Below, in pieces: positions 23,860 through 36,239 of a stretch of DNA of 64,000 bases. The stretch is taken from positions 132,711,203-132,775,202 of the forward strand of contig OY997588.1 in NCBI GenBank assembly GCA_963921825.1, written 5' to 3'. Made by a program: the position numbers and the translations under genes. The notes below the pieces were generated by a model. The model saw only the letters and a program-made list of their open reading frames with translations, was not told the DNA's origin and ran no database searches. Position 1 is the first letter of the stretch; every line of letters begins with the position of its first letter. This DNA is from Erodium maritimum. Lineage: Eukaryota; Streptophyta; Magnoliopsida; Geraniales; Geraniaceae.

Positions 23860-26800
23860 GAATGTGCAGCCCTGACAAGCCAATGGGCTGCAACATTCGT
23901 TGACCTTTTAACAACACGAGTTGAGCATTCTCGATACAATTTAAAAGAAACTTACAATCTTACAAAATCCCTCCGAGGGGGAAATAAGCATAATATCACC
24001 CACAATAAGATTTACCACCACCTGAGCATTTGATTGAACAATAACCCTAGAGATGTTGACCTCTTTTTCCCACCAGAAGGGGTTGGGTTGTAGTAGATCC
24101 CATCTTTGGAGGTTTTGCATTTGCTTCCTTCCACAAACGAAAATGGATCTTTGTAGTAATGACCATAGACGCTGGAAGTAGATGTTCACATCATTCTGCA
24201 CAAAATCATTTTTTTTCTTCCATAAATTCCACACGCACATTAGCATCTCAGACTTTGATTCATTGTTACGCAATTGGAGGACTTTTTCCCACCACTCCCG
24301 AAATGACATCATGGGGGAGTAAAGGAGGGGAAGGTCCGAGAGAACCCAACAATCCCTAGTACACAGACATTAAAGAAGAAGATGGGACGTGGATTCGATT
24401 TCCGTCATGCAAATAGGACATAAGGGTGTGATCGGGACACATCTTTTGTGGAGGTTGGCGGCCACCTTAGGGAATTGGTAAGGCATCTCCATAGCAAAAT
24501 CTTAACCCGGGGGGGGGGGGGGGGGGGGGGGATTTCACATTCCAAGTGTCCGTCCAAAACAATTCCCAGTCTGTTGGGAACCAATCCTCATTTATGGTTT
24601 GGAGGGTACGATAGCTACTCTTTTTAGTATAAAGGCCCTTGTCATCCTCTAACAAAATACCATCCATCATCAACCCAGGATGTGGAGAGATGGATTACAA
24701 GAATTAAGTCTTGATCCCTACTCGTAAAGTTGTTGCGGATCATCTCCATGTTGCACGTTCTTTGACCATATGTCAAGAGGGAGTGACTGTAGTGGCCAGC
24801 CACCATATTTGTAGTCGTTTCGATCCATGGGTCATTTCTCGGCATCCATGAATCACCCAAAATTATAGTAAATATGCCTGATCTAATGGCCTCCGAGCAC
24901 CATGGATAAGGACATATTGAGTTGCTCGAACACTTGTTCATAGAAAACTTGTATTTTTTCCTTTTCCAATCGTCAAAAAGTTACCATCCGGGAAGTAGCG
25001 ATCTTTAAAAATCCCAGACACATCGCGTCCGAGTCTGTCACAAATTTCCACCCCATATTACCAAGTAAAGCCAAATTGAAGTCCCTCATATTACAAAATC
25101 CACCCCCATTAGGAGAGGAGTTGGTTATGCCAAGTGTTGATGCGAGATAAAATCCTGTCTACAATGAATTGGAGGGCCTGAGTTCTGTTCCTACCAATGA
25201 GGGTTGGGACTCCCAAGTAGGTCGAGGCCTCCGAAATTTCCAAGATACCAAGTGAGGTGCAACATGCGTTTCTGGCATCCCGAGGGGTATTGGAACTGAA
25301 AAAAATAGAACTTTTATCTCATTTTATCTACTGGCCTGATATTTCCCCCAAAATTTGAAGAATACCTTGTAGATTTGTAGTTTCCCTTTGCTCAACTTTA
25401 CAGGAGATGTAGCAGTCATATGCAAATAACACATGAGATACAAAAGGTGATACCCTAGCCATAGAGATACCATGTAAGTCCCCTTGAGATTCGGCCTTGT
25501 TAAGCATGTAAGAGAGCGCTTACAAAACATGAATAAATAAGCAGATAGCGAGTCTCCTTATCTTATCCCCCAAGCTGGTATAATCACATATGTTGACTTC
25601 CCTCCCGAGGACACTTTGTACTAAACTGATAAGATACACGCACACATCAGTTTAATTCACTGCTCACCAAAATCCAACTTCCTCATCATCTGTTCCAGAA
25701 AATTCCATTCAACACGGTCATAAACTTTACTCGTGTCTAGCTTAATGGCCATGAATCCCTTTTGTTGGGTCTCGAGGTAGGGTTGGAGATGAACCAACTC
25801 GCAGCGGAAAATCAATGAAAACCAAGAGACGATTAAAACCATGAAACAACTAACAAAGAATGGATTCACAAGAGAAAAAATTCAGCACTATTTCTTACCA
25901 AAACAAGAACACCGGGTAACGAATGATTTGGCTTGAGTCTCTAAGACGCCTAGGTATCCACATGGGAATCAAAGCCACATAGTTCTTCTCTTTGAGGAAT
26001 CAAGAACACAAAATGGAGATGAAAGCTTGCCTTGGTCGAAATTGGGGAGGGGAGGGAGAGAAAATTGTGTTTCCTATTCTTGTCTTGTGTTTGTTATGTT
26101 GAAAAAAGACGACTTAAACATAACAAACCTCACACTTGTCCAACTAAAGGCATGTGACAAGCATGATGACAAGTAAAGTGTAAATAAGACAAAGTATGGC
26201 TAGACAAGATGGGGTTAGGTGGTGAATCACCAACACCTTAATCCTTGTCATGCTTACTTAGTACTAGTTAATCAAGACTTGATTAATTAGTTCCATGGGC
26301 CTCTTGGAACATGGCCCGTGGCCATTCCCAACGAGGTCCCGTGATGCGCTCATCGCCTCCAAGCCTTCCATACAAGAAATGTCCAACATCATCCGACGTG
26401 ATCAATCCCAAGACTCCAAGCCTTGTCTCGATCCGTAATGTCTTATTCACTTACGGGCACATGACCCAAAACCCAGTTTTGCTCATGTCCCGAGCCAACT
26501 CCCTTTTGGCCATTCTCCATAAATGTGTCAATGAGTTTCATCCTCCTGTGTGACCCTTAGGTTTATGCATGTCAATAGATCAACGTAAAATCTCATTTTA
26601 CTTGATCCTATTTAAGTGGCAACTAACGAGACTTTAGTATTGTCTAACACTGCATAACGAATCGACCTTGTCGATTCTAACCTTTCCGTCGTCCCTGCCA
26701 TTATCCTTTTATCTCCGATATCCAAATTGAGATAAGGCATATAGTCGTCATCCTTATTATTCTCAATCATTGTTCCTTGATATGTGAGATGACTGAATAT

Positions 26801-28170
26801 ATGACACCCAGTATCATGTGCATGGCCATGCTATTCTTTCAGTCACTCTCGATCAAGTGACCGAGAACCGATATCTTTCCCATACCGTAGTATGAGGGAT
26901 AAATCCCTTAGCCGTCTTTCGTGTCACTCATGTAGTCCATCCCCAAGCCAATCCTGGCCGTTATGGAAGCCCTGTTACGGACAACATTAGGCTCATGTCA
27001 AACTCAGTTATTTACTGCATAGCGATCACAAAGACTCTTTGGTCTAAGGATACATGACAAGCTACCGCAATGAATATGTTCATAACTTGATCTATGGCAC
27101 ATATTCATGTCGGGTCATCCAATATCATGTCCCATTCCAATGACTAAGAGAACGAAAGCCATAAAGATCCATCTTTCATAGTAGTCGCTTCTAGTGAAGC
27201 ATTGTTGAGTAGGGACCCATCGAGTGTGATCTATCTCGATCTATGGTTCTATTCGCATGGTGGGCATAGATCAAAACACGTAAATAATATAAAGCCGCTT
27301 TAATTTTATTGCTAACGATGATATATTCATTCGGACATTTAGGATTGAACTACAAGCACTTAGACTAACACCTTTGTACCCTGAGTTTTACGACGAAGGA
27401 AGTGCATGATTTCAAATGCTGTAAAAATGTTGTCCTAGATGGCTCTTCTTGGGACGAAAGCTCCCTGATTTTCTGAGATAAGAAGGTGCCACATAGGTTT
27501 CAGCCTATTGTCCAAGACCTTTGATAGATACCTGAATATCACGTTACATAAATCGATCGGCCAAAGGTCCGTGATCTTTCTTGGGGCCGACTTCTTTGAA
27601 ATCAAGACAAAGATTGTGTCATTATGCTCAGACGAGAAGTCCCTCCTTTCAATAGACATTAAACGAATAGAGTAACTTAGTGTTTAAGAATCCCCCAATA
27701 CTTCCGGAAAATATAAGGATTGAGCACGTCCTGACCCGGGACAATTGAAGTTTCAAGAGCTTCTTTGGTTTCAAGAGCTTAAAATTCACCGCCATGTAGA
27801 GACAATTGAAGTTACAAGAGGAAGTGGGGGAAGCTTTCCCCAAATAGAGCCTTGAGAAGCCTACTACAGACCAATACTCGTAACAGTAACTGACTAGGTG
27901 AAAAAACCACGTAGAAACCGACCTCTTCATGTAAAATTGTAGTTAAAAAACCAAATGCCGGAGCAAAACCAACATATTCAAGTCTTCAAGCACCCATAGA
28001 GAAAACGCCCACAGGCTTGGCCGAAGTGAATAGGAGAGGGAAGATAAGATCCCACAACCGAAATCGGGGGGTTTAAACGCACCCACACAGATGACCATAG
28101 ACGAGAAGGGAGGAGGAAGTCACGACGTCGCCGAAGGGATAAGGTTATCCCCAGGAAGAGGGGAACATGA
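23860..28170 (-). mobile_element. L1-type LINE, decayed, split by a solo LTR
   Basis: Minus-strand fragments in ORF2 order: RT start region (about 27,435-27,660, with SENQGAFVPRRAI), RT core (about 25,657-25,757, GFMAIKLDTSKVYDRVEW), RT catalytic region near 25,420-25,460 where the usual FADD reads FAYD, zinc-type domain about 24,400-24,950, and a terminal RNase-H-like piece (23,941-24,312) lacking its middle. Frames are broken many times, and no poly-A tail or ORF1 was identified. The 27,700-28,170 part is assigned by position only. Confidence 0.75.
25763..27370. mobile_element. Solo LTR (1,608 bp) inside the LINE
   Basis: TG...CA sequence (tgttgggtct...gactaaca) flanked by a 5-bp duplication ccttt (25,758-25,762 and 27,371-27,375). 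LINE RT coding resumes on either side. No internal primer site, purine tract or coding domain was found, so it is best read as a solo LTR left by recombination between two LTRs. Copia affinity is a guess from the tgttggg start. Orientation unknown. Confidence 0.75.
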
Positions 28171-28675
28171 GGCACATTCTATTTTTTTTTCTCTATTTCT
28201 TTCTTGCAAAATAGTACATATGATAAAACAAGTGTTCAATGTTGATAAAATCATCAAATAATTTTTTTAAACTCAGCCCAAAATAGGTTGGGCAAGTTGT
28301 CGTCGGTCTATTATTTCTTCGCTCGAGGATGTTAAACTCAAGTTCAATCCTAGATATGAAGTCGTTGACATATATTTTTCCGGATGATGAGAATGGGGTG
28401 GGGAATCTCATCCCCCGTGGGGTTGGAACCCATTCCTTGACATCATGAATGAAGTCGATATATGGACAAGAAGGGTTGAACTTGTTTTATTTTCGGGAGT
28501 AATTTCGTGTAAGAAAATATGTAACCGTATACGTACGAATGAATAAGGGAAACGAATCATATATGTCACACAACATTGCAAAGCATGAGAAAGCGGAGTA
28601 AGTATATATAAACGAATGTCAATATATTTATATATAGTTGTTGGCAACTGATGAGTACGTAGAGACAATATATTT

Positions 28676-30111
28676 TCAGACCCACACGGGCACCCATTCC
28701 TTGCCATCAATGAAGTCAATGGATAGGAAGGGTTCAGCCTCTTCTTTGGTGAGTATTTTCGTCCACGGAGAGCGCTTACTGGTGTCGGCTCCTGGCCCAA
28801 GGCAGTCATACTCCGCATGGAATAGATCTCTGAATATATATGTACACGTGTTTTGACAGAAATGGATAATTAAGGTGTAATAAAAAGTGAAAGATACACA
28901 CATAAGTGAGATATATAGATAGAGAGGACTTACTTGGTGTCCCCGTTGTAGCTCCAGTTAGTCCATCCTTCGGCGGATATAGAATTGGAAAAGTGTGTTT
29001 GGGCAAAAATGACCCTAGAAAAGGCTCCCTTGGCCCTCCCCAAATGCTCGTCAGGCCCAACTCCAGACACCGAGCCCTTGATGAAGACGAAACCGCTGTT
29101 CTCCGTGGCGGTTTCCCTATTCTGAGCAGTGATGGAGCCCAAGATGCTTATCCTCTTGTCCGCAATGAGAAATATCTCACAGTTCTGCATCATCCAAATA
29201 TATATATATATATATGACGACGATGATGAAAACAACATGTATGTATATATACTAGCTAGGTACAAATAATAACAATATCTACTAACATGGTAAATGGATC
29301 TGGCGCGACCGAAGATGAAGTCAATACAACCCTGGATGTAGCAAGTTTCATAGTAATGCCTCCCTTTGTTATCAAAGAGAGTGTTATGCTCACTAGTGAA
29401 TGCACATTGGTAGAATGAACACTTGTCCCCGCTTACTACTGCTGCCACCGATTGATTTTGTGAACTATAAGCTAACCCGGGGGGAGCCTCATTCTGCATA
29501 ATTAAAAAGTTATATATATGATCTCATTACTATTACGAAATATATATATGAGGTGAATCAGGTGCGAACCCAGATTTAGTTTATTGAAATAGAAAATATA
29601 ATAAAAAGATGAAACCTTGAAGCTAACACCCCATGCAATGAAGTTGTTAGATTGGACTATGAACGTGGCAGAATCAACATTTTTAGCTGCAGTTTGGGAT
29701 GAAGTTATGATAGTCCTCCACATTCCGTTTCCCCTCAAAAATATGAAAGGTTTACCGGGTGGTATGGTCACCCTTTCTCTGCCATGCGTATTCATTCATA
29801 GTAAACTGATTAGTGTACATACTAGATGGGGAAAAGAAACCTATATATAAACACTTTATTTACTTGTAAACGCCTTCTTTGAGATTGACGATGATCCACT
29901 CAGCGTTACCATCGGGGATAGAGTCGATGGCAGCTTGGACGGATGTGAATTCTCCATCTTTGCCTTCGGCGTCAACCTTAATGGTGCGGTTCGCACCGAT
30001 CTTTTGGGTCAACACCTGAGAATCCACTATTACATTGCTGGAAGCAACACGGGAGACCACCACAAACGTTGCTAGGAAAAGGATTGCGGATCTACACATT
30101 GTCGGAGACAT
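28676..30111 (-). CDS. Pectinesterase-family protein, left inverted copy, 5 exons
   Basis: Mirror copy of the gene at 58,675-60,110. Exons on the minus strand, in transcription order: 30111-29864, 29778-29616, 29493-29287, 29184-28934, 28829-28676. They encode 340 residues, identical to the right copy in every translated stretch compared. The copy has a full coding region, a native-looking start, and about 2.6 kb of matching upstream host sequence before a copied copia LTR, so it could be expressed. It sits wholly in the derived left arm of the inverted duplication and is transcribed away from the spacer. Domain content and the active-site changes are described under the right copy. Because the arms look identical, short RNA or DNA reads cannot tell the two genes apart. 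Confidence 0.88.
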
Positions 30112-31810
30112 GATTGATTAGTGTCTCTTATTTCTAAGAGACTTGTTCTCGTACTACAGCCTTGTTTATTCTCACATAAATATGCTTCTCAAAGTTATTT
30201 TCGGCATGCTCTTCTTCCTATCTCCTTGCCATTCCAATCAATTCATCTCTACTTTATATTTGGTTCTTTTCAATATGATACAAGGTTTACCCTATTTAAC
30301 GGTGTTTCTTTGGTTCAATTTTTCTGCCTCCTCATCCGATTCGGATTTACAGGTATATAAATTTTACCTCCCTTTCAATTTTAAAATTCGTTAAACCATC
30401 TTTCCATATTGTTGTAATTTAATTTCTCGTTTACATCTGTTTTGGGTCAAAAGAATTTTTGTTAACATAAATGATATTTGTCTGTCATGCATGTAAAACG
30501 ATTTAGATGACTAAAGGTACGACAATTGATGATATTTTAACAAGGAATTAAAATTTTCAAACTCCAAAGAACCCGTGATTACCATATGTAATGGTATACC
30601 ATGGTCTATTGGTATTTTAACACATTTCTTAAATTCATGATGTCGAACAAGACTAGGGCTTACAAAAATTATTGGGAGAGCAAGAGATCAGTCGAACTAA
30701 CCGGCATCTGGGGTACCGGATTATTGGCCTGTAAGGTAATGTATGGCGTAAACCTTTTTTTTTGAAACGGGCAATAAGGTAATGTATTAACGCCAATCAA
30801 AGGTTACATAGTAGGACCAAAAGCCCTGGGCTCTAGAATATTGTCCGAGCCGCCCATTGGTGACCCGACTCTCTTGGACCCGTAGAACTAGTCTACTTTT
30901 GATCGTAGACACAAACTGAAGAATTCCTTTTACCACACTTTCAACTAAATAAAACACATTACGAAAGAACCAACTAAAAATTCTAATACGGTAGTTCGGA
31001 GAGGAATAAAACCAACTAAGAACCCAAAGACTCCAGTTCCGTAATAAAACGAAGCATAAATAAAAATAAACTTGCACCGGTTCCTTGACATTCTCGAGAC
31101 GGCCCAACACCGACAAACGCTCATAGCTTTCGTAATGGGCCGTCCTCGTACTGTCGACCCGTCTTTAATAGTCCAGCTAACCCGACCTTGGTTGCGGTAG
31201 AAGCAGGCCCCATCCTATCGTCCCTCCCCCGGATTCCTAATCCACCGACTGTACTGCTCCAAAACCTTCTCCAACCTTCTCGTGCAGGTGTTTGGTTGGT
31301 AAAGCTTTACCAAAATCAAACCTCGACAAATCGAGACCATATGCTGTGGAGATCGATATCGGAATAGTCTTGAAAGCTCGCTATAGTCTCTTAGACTCAA
31401 CATTAAGTCTCTTAGACTCGGGGTTAGGAACAATGAGGAGGGGGGAAACACTAGTGGCATGCGAGGGCTGGTGGGTGCGAGCGGAGTAGAGGGCGTCGGG
31501 AGCAGAGCCGTCCCGAAGTCTTACAAGCGCCTGGCTGTCCGGCGAACTATTGTGGAAACGTCAACAACAAAGCATGTCATATCCAACAACAACCTGCAGG
31601 AGGAAGTCGGAGTCGCGCAGCCATAAAATCATCATCTAGAAAACAAGGGTGAGGAGGAGGATTCTTCGACGGAGATCAACGTAAGACCGGCCAGAGGAGA
31701 GACCCCACCGGAAGCTCTCATATATTTTGTTGAGAGTTTTCATGAAAGAGCTTTTCAACCTTTTGATCCTGTTTTAGTGTTAACCATCATCATCATGAAA
31801 ATTCTCATAA

Positions 31811-32121
31811 GAGCATCTCCAATGGTCTGCCATGATTAATGTCAAGGAGCTATGGTAGGAGGTGTTTTTTGGCATTCTCTCTCCTCCCTACCATGGCTTG
31901 ATGCCAAGGCCTCTCCAATGGTCTGTCATGACTAGTGTCAGGAGCCATGGTTTGTAGTTGTTTTTGGAATAAAATGAGCTTCTATCTCCTCTAAAGTAGC
32001 TCCTACCACGACGACACGTCGTTGCAGGATTCTGCAACGACTCCTTGACACGCCACCCGTGACACGACTTGTCGTGGCAGCGTCTGCAACGACCTGGCTG
32101 CCACGACCGTTGGAGCTGCTC
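31811..32121. mobile_element. PIF/Harbinger-type MITE (left-arm copy)
   Basis: 311 bp with terminal inverted repeats starting gagcatctccaatggtc and ending with gaccgttggagctgctc. TAA is duplicated at 31,808-31,810 and 32,122-32,124, the Harbinger signature. The related foldback arm at about 36,570-36,590 lacks it and shows the empty site. Inside is a 10-bp hairpin stem (gtcgttgcag / ctgcaacgac) and a diverged direct repeat of its own left end. Confidence 0.8.
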
Positions 32122-32773
32122 TAAGAAGAATGAGTAATGATCTTGTTTCCTTTCAATCTTTTTTTTCTATTTTGCTGTCAAGTTACGATTTTTATTGCAA
32201 GATTTTTTTACGCTTTATACTTAAGAAGGCTGTAAAATATGGTTCTGTCAAGGATGGTTTTCTATTAATAAGGGCCATGTACAGGAGGGTGCCATTGCTG
32301 GTGATCGAAGCACTGTCAAGGCAAAGATGGTGGTTTTCGATCTCGTAGCCACCAATGAGTCTGGGAAATATGGCACTAAGAAGGAGGTCTCATCCATTTC
32401 TACTTCTTCAAGGGAGGTGAAAGGTGACTTGATGCGATCTCTGGCAAGTCTTAGAGCGAATTGACTGAGAAGGAGATCTGAATAAGGCCTTTAGCGGTGG
32501 AATGTGGAACTGAGTTGTTCCTTCACAATCTCCCATATGGTACAACATCAGAGCGAGTTCGGAATACAGTAGGGTCCTTTGGGGAGATTATCTCCATCTC
32601 CATCTCTAAGCGACCAAATTGAGGAGGGTACTTTTTCGGTTTTGTCAAGGTCAAAACCAAGGAGTCTGCTAAGATGGTAATCTCCTCTCTCAACGGTTTA
32701 AATTACAATGGTTAAGTGCTTTTCATTTGTATTGCTCGTTTGGTAAATGCAGGTCTCGGTCTGTGAAACCAAG

Positions 32774-33194
32774 TGTTGGGTTATTTTATAATCCAACGTG
32801 TGAGCTTACAAATTGGACAAGTATATTTGAGGTCAATAATTCATATTGGGCTTGGGAAGCCCAATCTAAAACATTATAATGAGTATGGGCTTTGTAATGT
32901 GTGATACCCAATATAAATCTGAAATAGAGTAATGGGCTTTATTCAGATTATATATATAAAGACATGTTAGGGTTTGGTCCCCAAGATTAATCAACCGTCT
33001 TTCTTTCTCCTCCATCCCCATCTATTGAGTGAGAGCACATCAAGAGCATAAGGGATTAATTTGTTGAAGGCCAAACCGATCTTGTTCTCATATTCGACAT
33101 GGCATCAGGTACGCTTTCTGTGTTGTTTTATGTTTAAATCTCGATTGTTTGACTAAGCGTTGGATTCTTAAGGGATTCGATTAGGGTTCTAACA
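32774..33194 (+). repeat. Copied copia 5' LTR in the left arm
   Basis: Mirror of 55,592-56,012, followed by the same primer-binding site and part of the copia leader. It looks like an LTR with a leader but no body. It arrived by segmental duplication, not by its own insertion: the arm copy includes the host flank and stops inside the leader. Confidence 0.88.
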
Positions 33195-33525
33195 AGTGGT
33201 ATCTGAGCCATGCTTTAGTCGAATTATTAGGGTTTAATTGAGTATCTTTACTGTGAAAATTTCCGTGTATATATGTACGTGGTTTCACTACTGTTGCATG
33301 GCCTTTTTTTTACTTTCGGCTGAAACTAAAAAGTTTTTTTTTAAGTGTTGCCGAGCTTGTTTCTGTGGCGTCGCGGTTATTTTTGATGAACTACGGTACT
33401 GGTTAAGGCAACCTTGTTGTTGATTGAGTTATGATTGCTTGATGTTGATTTTAAATATATGTATATATTTAATTTAAGAATTCACTTTCTTGGTTCACAT
33501 GACTGTACGTGTGTGCCTTGTTTTT

Positions 33526-34122
33526 TTTTTGATCGACAAAGCAAATTTAGATTAAAACCTCTTTCGAGATGAAAGAGGAGGTAGTTACACAAAAAACTCG
33601 TTTAAGAAGGCAAGTATACCAACTTAATTAGGGCTATACAAGGATGACTTATCTTTCTTGCATTCCAAGTAACCTAAGGCAAGATGAATTTTGAACTATC
33701 TTGCATTCCAAGTAACCTAAGGCAAGATGAATTTGAACTAATCCAAGAAAATAGACCAATAAACCAAGCCTAATGAGAAAGTTTGACCATTTGGACGTCC
33801 AACAAAACTTCTAATTATTCCAAGTAAGGCTATACCAATTGATCAATGAGGATGGAGCCTGTCAAGGATGAATTGCAGCAGTCGAAATGATCAGGTAAAA
33901 TGAGAACTGAAGGAGGTCAATATTTATCTTGCTAGCAGCCTCATCTTCAAAGATTGAATCACCAAATCACCAAATAAAACTCAAGTCTGCAGCAAGATCT
34001 TCTTATGTAAATCCCCAAATAAAGCACAAGCAGCTGGTTCTTCTTCTTTGAATCTTTGAATCAATTATGTCTTCAGCTCTTTATCTTTGAATTTCAAGAG
34101 TGTTTAGCCACTTCTAAAGGAT
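33526..34122 (-). mobile_element. Truncated copy of the copia-leader retroposon (left arm)
   Basis: Mirror of 54,664-55,260. It begins with the poly-T complement near 33,521-33,530 and is cut at the arm limit, so its own 5' end and second target duplication are missing here. Confidence 0.8.
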
Positions 34123-34202
34123 ATTTGCACCACTTCGGGAGCAGAGCCGTCCCGAAGTCTTACAATATCATAAAGCCTAGAGAAGTAGGATATTTGCACC
34201 AC
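34118..34202. repeat. Inner junction of left arm: flanking direct repeat with 31-bp templated filler
   Basis: The 16-mer aggatatttgcaccac occurs at 34,118-34,133 and 34,187-34,202. Its first five bases coincide with the arm end at 34,122, which is microhomology. Between the copies, 34,135-34,165 is an exact 31-bp copy of 31,496-31,526 inside the arm (reverse complement at 57,260-57,290), followed by 21 bases of unplaced sequence. Confidence 0.85.
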
Positions 34203-34340
34203 AAAAAGCATTATATGAGATGAGAAGTCCCAGTAATTTAAATTATAAGTCTATCGGGTGATATGATAATTGAAAAAATACAGTAGCAAATTATCAATTC
34301 CGCAAGAGAACTTCCATCACATTCAAGAATACAAACTAAA

Positions 34341-36239
34341 GCCTGATTTGTTTTTTTTTTAATGGCAGAAAGAGGTTTCAGAGAAACCCTTACTCTTCCC
34401 CTCACTGTTGCCTCCCTTACTCTTCGTTACCGTGGTTTCCTTAATACCGACGACACCATGCCTTCCGACCATGGATGTCGCCGGTGGTTCCACCTTTCTC
34501 CTTTTTCTTCCTATCTTTATTTTACCTCCTCTTCTTCCTTTATGCTTCTCGTGACTTATTCCTCTTGCTATCTTTCGTCCTTGTTTACTGTCCAGTGTGT
34601 AACACCGTCTTTGGCCAGCGTTGTGGCCGGTTTGGCACACCAGATCTGTAGGCTCTTTAGAGTTGGACGCCGAACTCGGCTCTGGAGTGGGATCACAACG
34701 TTTCAAAGGGTCGTCGGGTTTCTCTATTGATTCGTCGGAGATCGTTTTGGCTCTAGATCTGTTAGTTTTACGGGCAGAGTTCGTCTTCTTGGGGAGACTT
34801 AGGGGATTCAGGGTTTTGGCTGGCAATGGGGTCTTCTCTTTGGCCGTGTTTCCTCTTCCTGATCCGGAGCAACTCGGACCTTTGTGTCTCTTCGTGGCTC
34901 AGGAATTATGGTTATAGTTTTTACTTTTCACCTCCGACCAGCGTGAATAGACTTTCTTGATTTTCCCGATCATAGATTGTTGCTGTCTTGTGGGTGTTTG
35001 GTCTTTTTGGATTCGTGGTTTCCTCCGGCATACCTGACAGGTCTTCTCACCATTCAACTTTGTAGGGTTTCGTTTGCTCGTCGGTTGTACCTGATCGTTC
35101 CTCGTAGTTGGATCATTACTGCTTTGTTTTCAAGTTGCTACCTCTTTTTTCCTATCTCTCCATTTCGTGAGTTTGGTTCCGACCAGGGAAGTCGTGGTTC
35201 CGGCTAGTGTTGTCGTGTTTGGTTGTGGGCTTTCATTGTCTGGGTGTTTAGAAGTGGAATTCAAGCCTCGGTGCAGCTCTGGTGGGTTACAGGTCGGTTC
35301 GCGGATAAATTTGGTCAAGTTGTGCTCCCTATCATCTCATCCTCTACAGGTACTTATGCCCTTCCCCTGCTTGGTTTAGAACATTTTCATTCCTGAGTCT
35401 TTTTCGGAGAAGATTTAGGTTGAACTTTTCGTAACTCTCCCTTTTGTATCGCCTGGAGTGTTGTCCCGCAATGGGTTAAATTGGTTTTTTGAGTTAATTG
35501 AGAAGTCCTTGGCGGGTTGAGTAAATGTTTTTCCTTGTAGAGGTAGTTGGTTATCGTTTACTGGTTTCCTTGTTAGGTTGTCTCGGCTGAATTCGATTTT
35601 GAGCCTCTATTACTCATTCCTCTAACGACAATTTTAGGATTTTAAGATATGACTCCGCTTTTGGGTCGTCTGGTGGTGTTGGCCTCGGTTGGACTCTACT
35701 CGTGAGAGTTGAGCAGTGCTCGGTGGGGCTTTCTAGACTTTGATGTGGTGGTGATTGCTCTTGGCGTTTTGACGTGGATGTTTGAGTTTTTGGTGAGCAT
35801 AGTAGCGCTACTTGGCCTTTTGGTGTTTCGGTGTTGGTTTGGCGCTCTTTTTGTGTTGCAAAGGTTCATGGTGTTTATTTTAGGTTTTTAGACCTTCGGT
35901 TTTTCAGGGCTTAATGGTTGTAAAATCGGGCTAATTAGACCTTCTTATTTAGTTTGGGGGGGGGGGGGGGGTCATGCTCTCCCTTGTTTCTTTTTATGGT
36001 TGCTTTTTTTTGTGAGTATTCGTGCTTCAAGGTTGCAAAATCTGGGTAGTAGGAGCTGTTAGATCTGCTATTTGGTTTGGTTGCTTCACATCTGTAAAAT
36101 CGGGGTATAAGACTGTTAGACCCATCCTTGATTTGTATGTACGTCTGTTCGGTTTGTATGTTTGGTCTGAGGGTTTTACCGTTATCCTCGTCTTTTCATT
36201 AAAGACTGGGACCTTATAATAATAATTTGTTGATAAAAA
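34341..36239. mobile_element. LINE-like/retroposon sequence, unresolved
   Basis: The left edge is a poly-T run (about 34,350) followed by aatggcagaaagagg, the complement of a LINE-type tail on the minus strand, with a Lys/Arg-rich frame reading up to that tail (34,359-34,826). The right edge ends plus-strand sequence of LINE-tail type (ttcattaaagactggg... then gataaaaaaaa at about 36,239). Two opposed retroposon pieces are one reading. No target duplication found. A G run lies at about 35,957-35,974. Confidence 0.35.

Larger units (their letters stand above)
28424..34122 (-). repeat. Left arm (derived copy) of 5.7-kb inverted duplication
   Basis: 5,699 bp, the reverse complement of 54,664-60,362. 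Position x here pairs with 88,786 minus x there, with no net indel over the whole length, including A/T homopolymers and TA microsatellites. It contains the pectinesterase copy, a Harbinger MITE, one side of the foldback element (31,724-32,773), a copied copia 5' LTR (32,774-33,194) with its flanking host cttgg complement, some copia leader, and a retroposon cut off at 34,122. The outer limit is 28,424: bases 28,423 and 60,363 no longer pair. Confidence 0.95.

Noticed and set aside
28171-28423. Spacer between the LINE and the left arm
   Set aside because: Apart from a short relic of the ttttatcaacac array, nothing recognisable was found.
28930-29499. Long single frame (189 residues) across pectinesterase exons 4 and 3
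   Set aside because: It reads through a GT-AG intron containing a TA microsatellite. The spliced five-exon model keeps family motifs and phase.
30787-31116. 109-residue frame, mirrored at 57,670-57,999
   Set aside because: Both copies exist because the arms are identical, not through independent conservation. The translation shows no domain, and the sequence leads into an A-tailed retroposon-like end.
34359-34826. 155-residue Lys/Arg-rich frame on the minus strand
   Set aside because: It runs straight into a LINE-type tail and has no recognised domain; treated as retroposon sequence, not a host gene.
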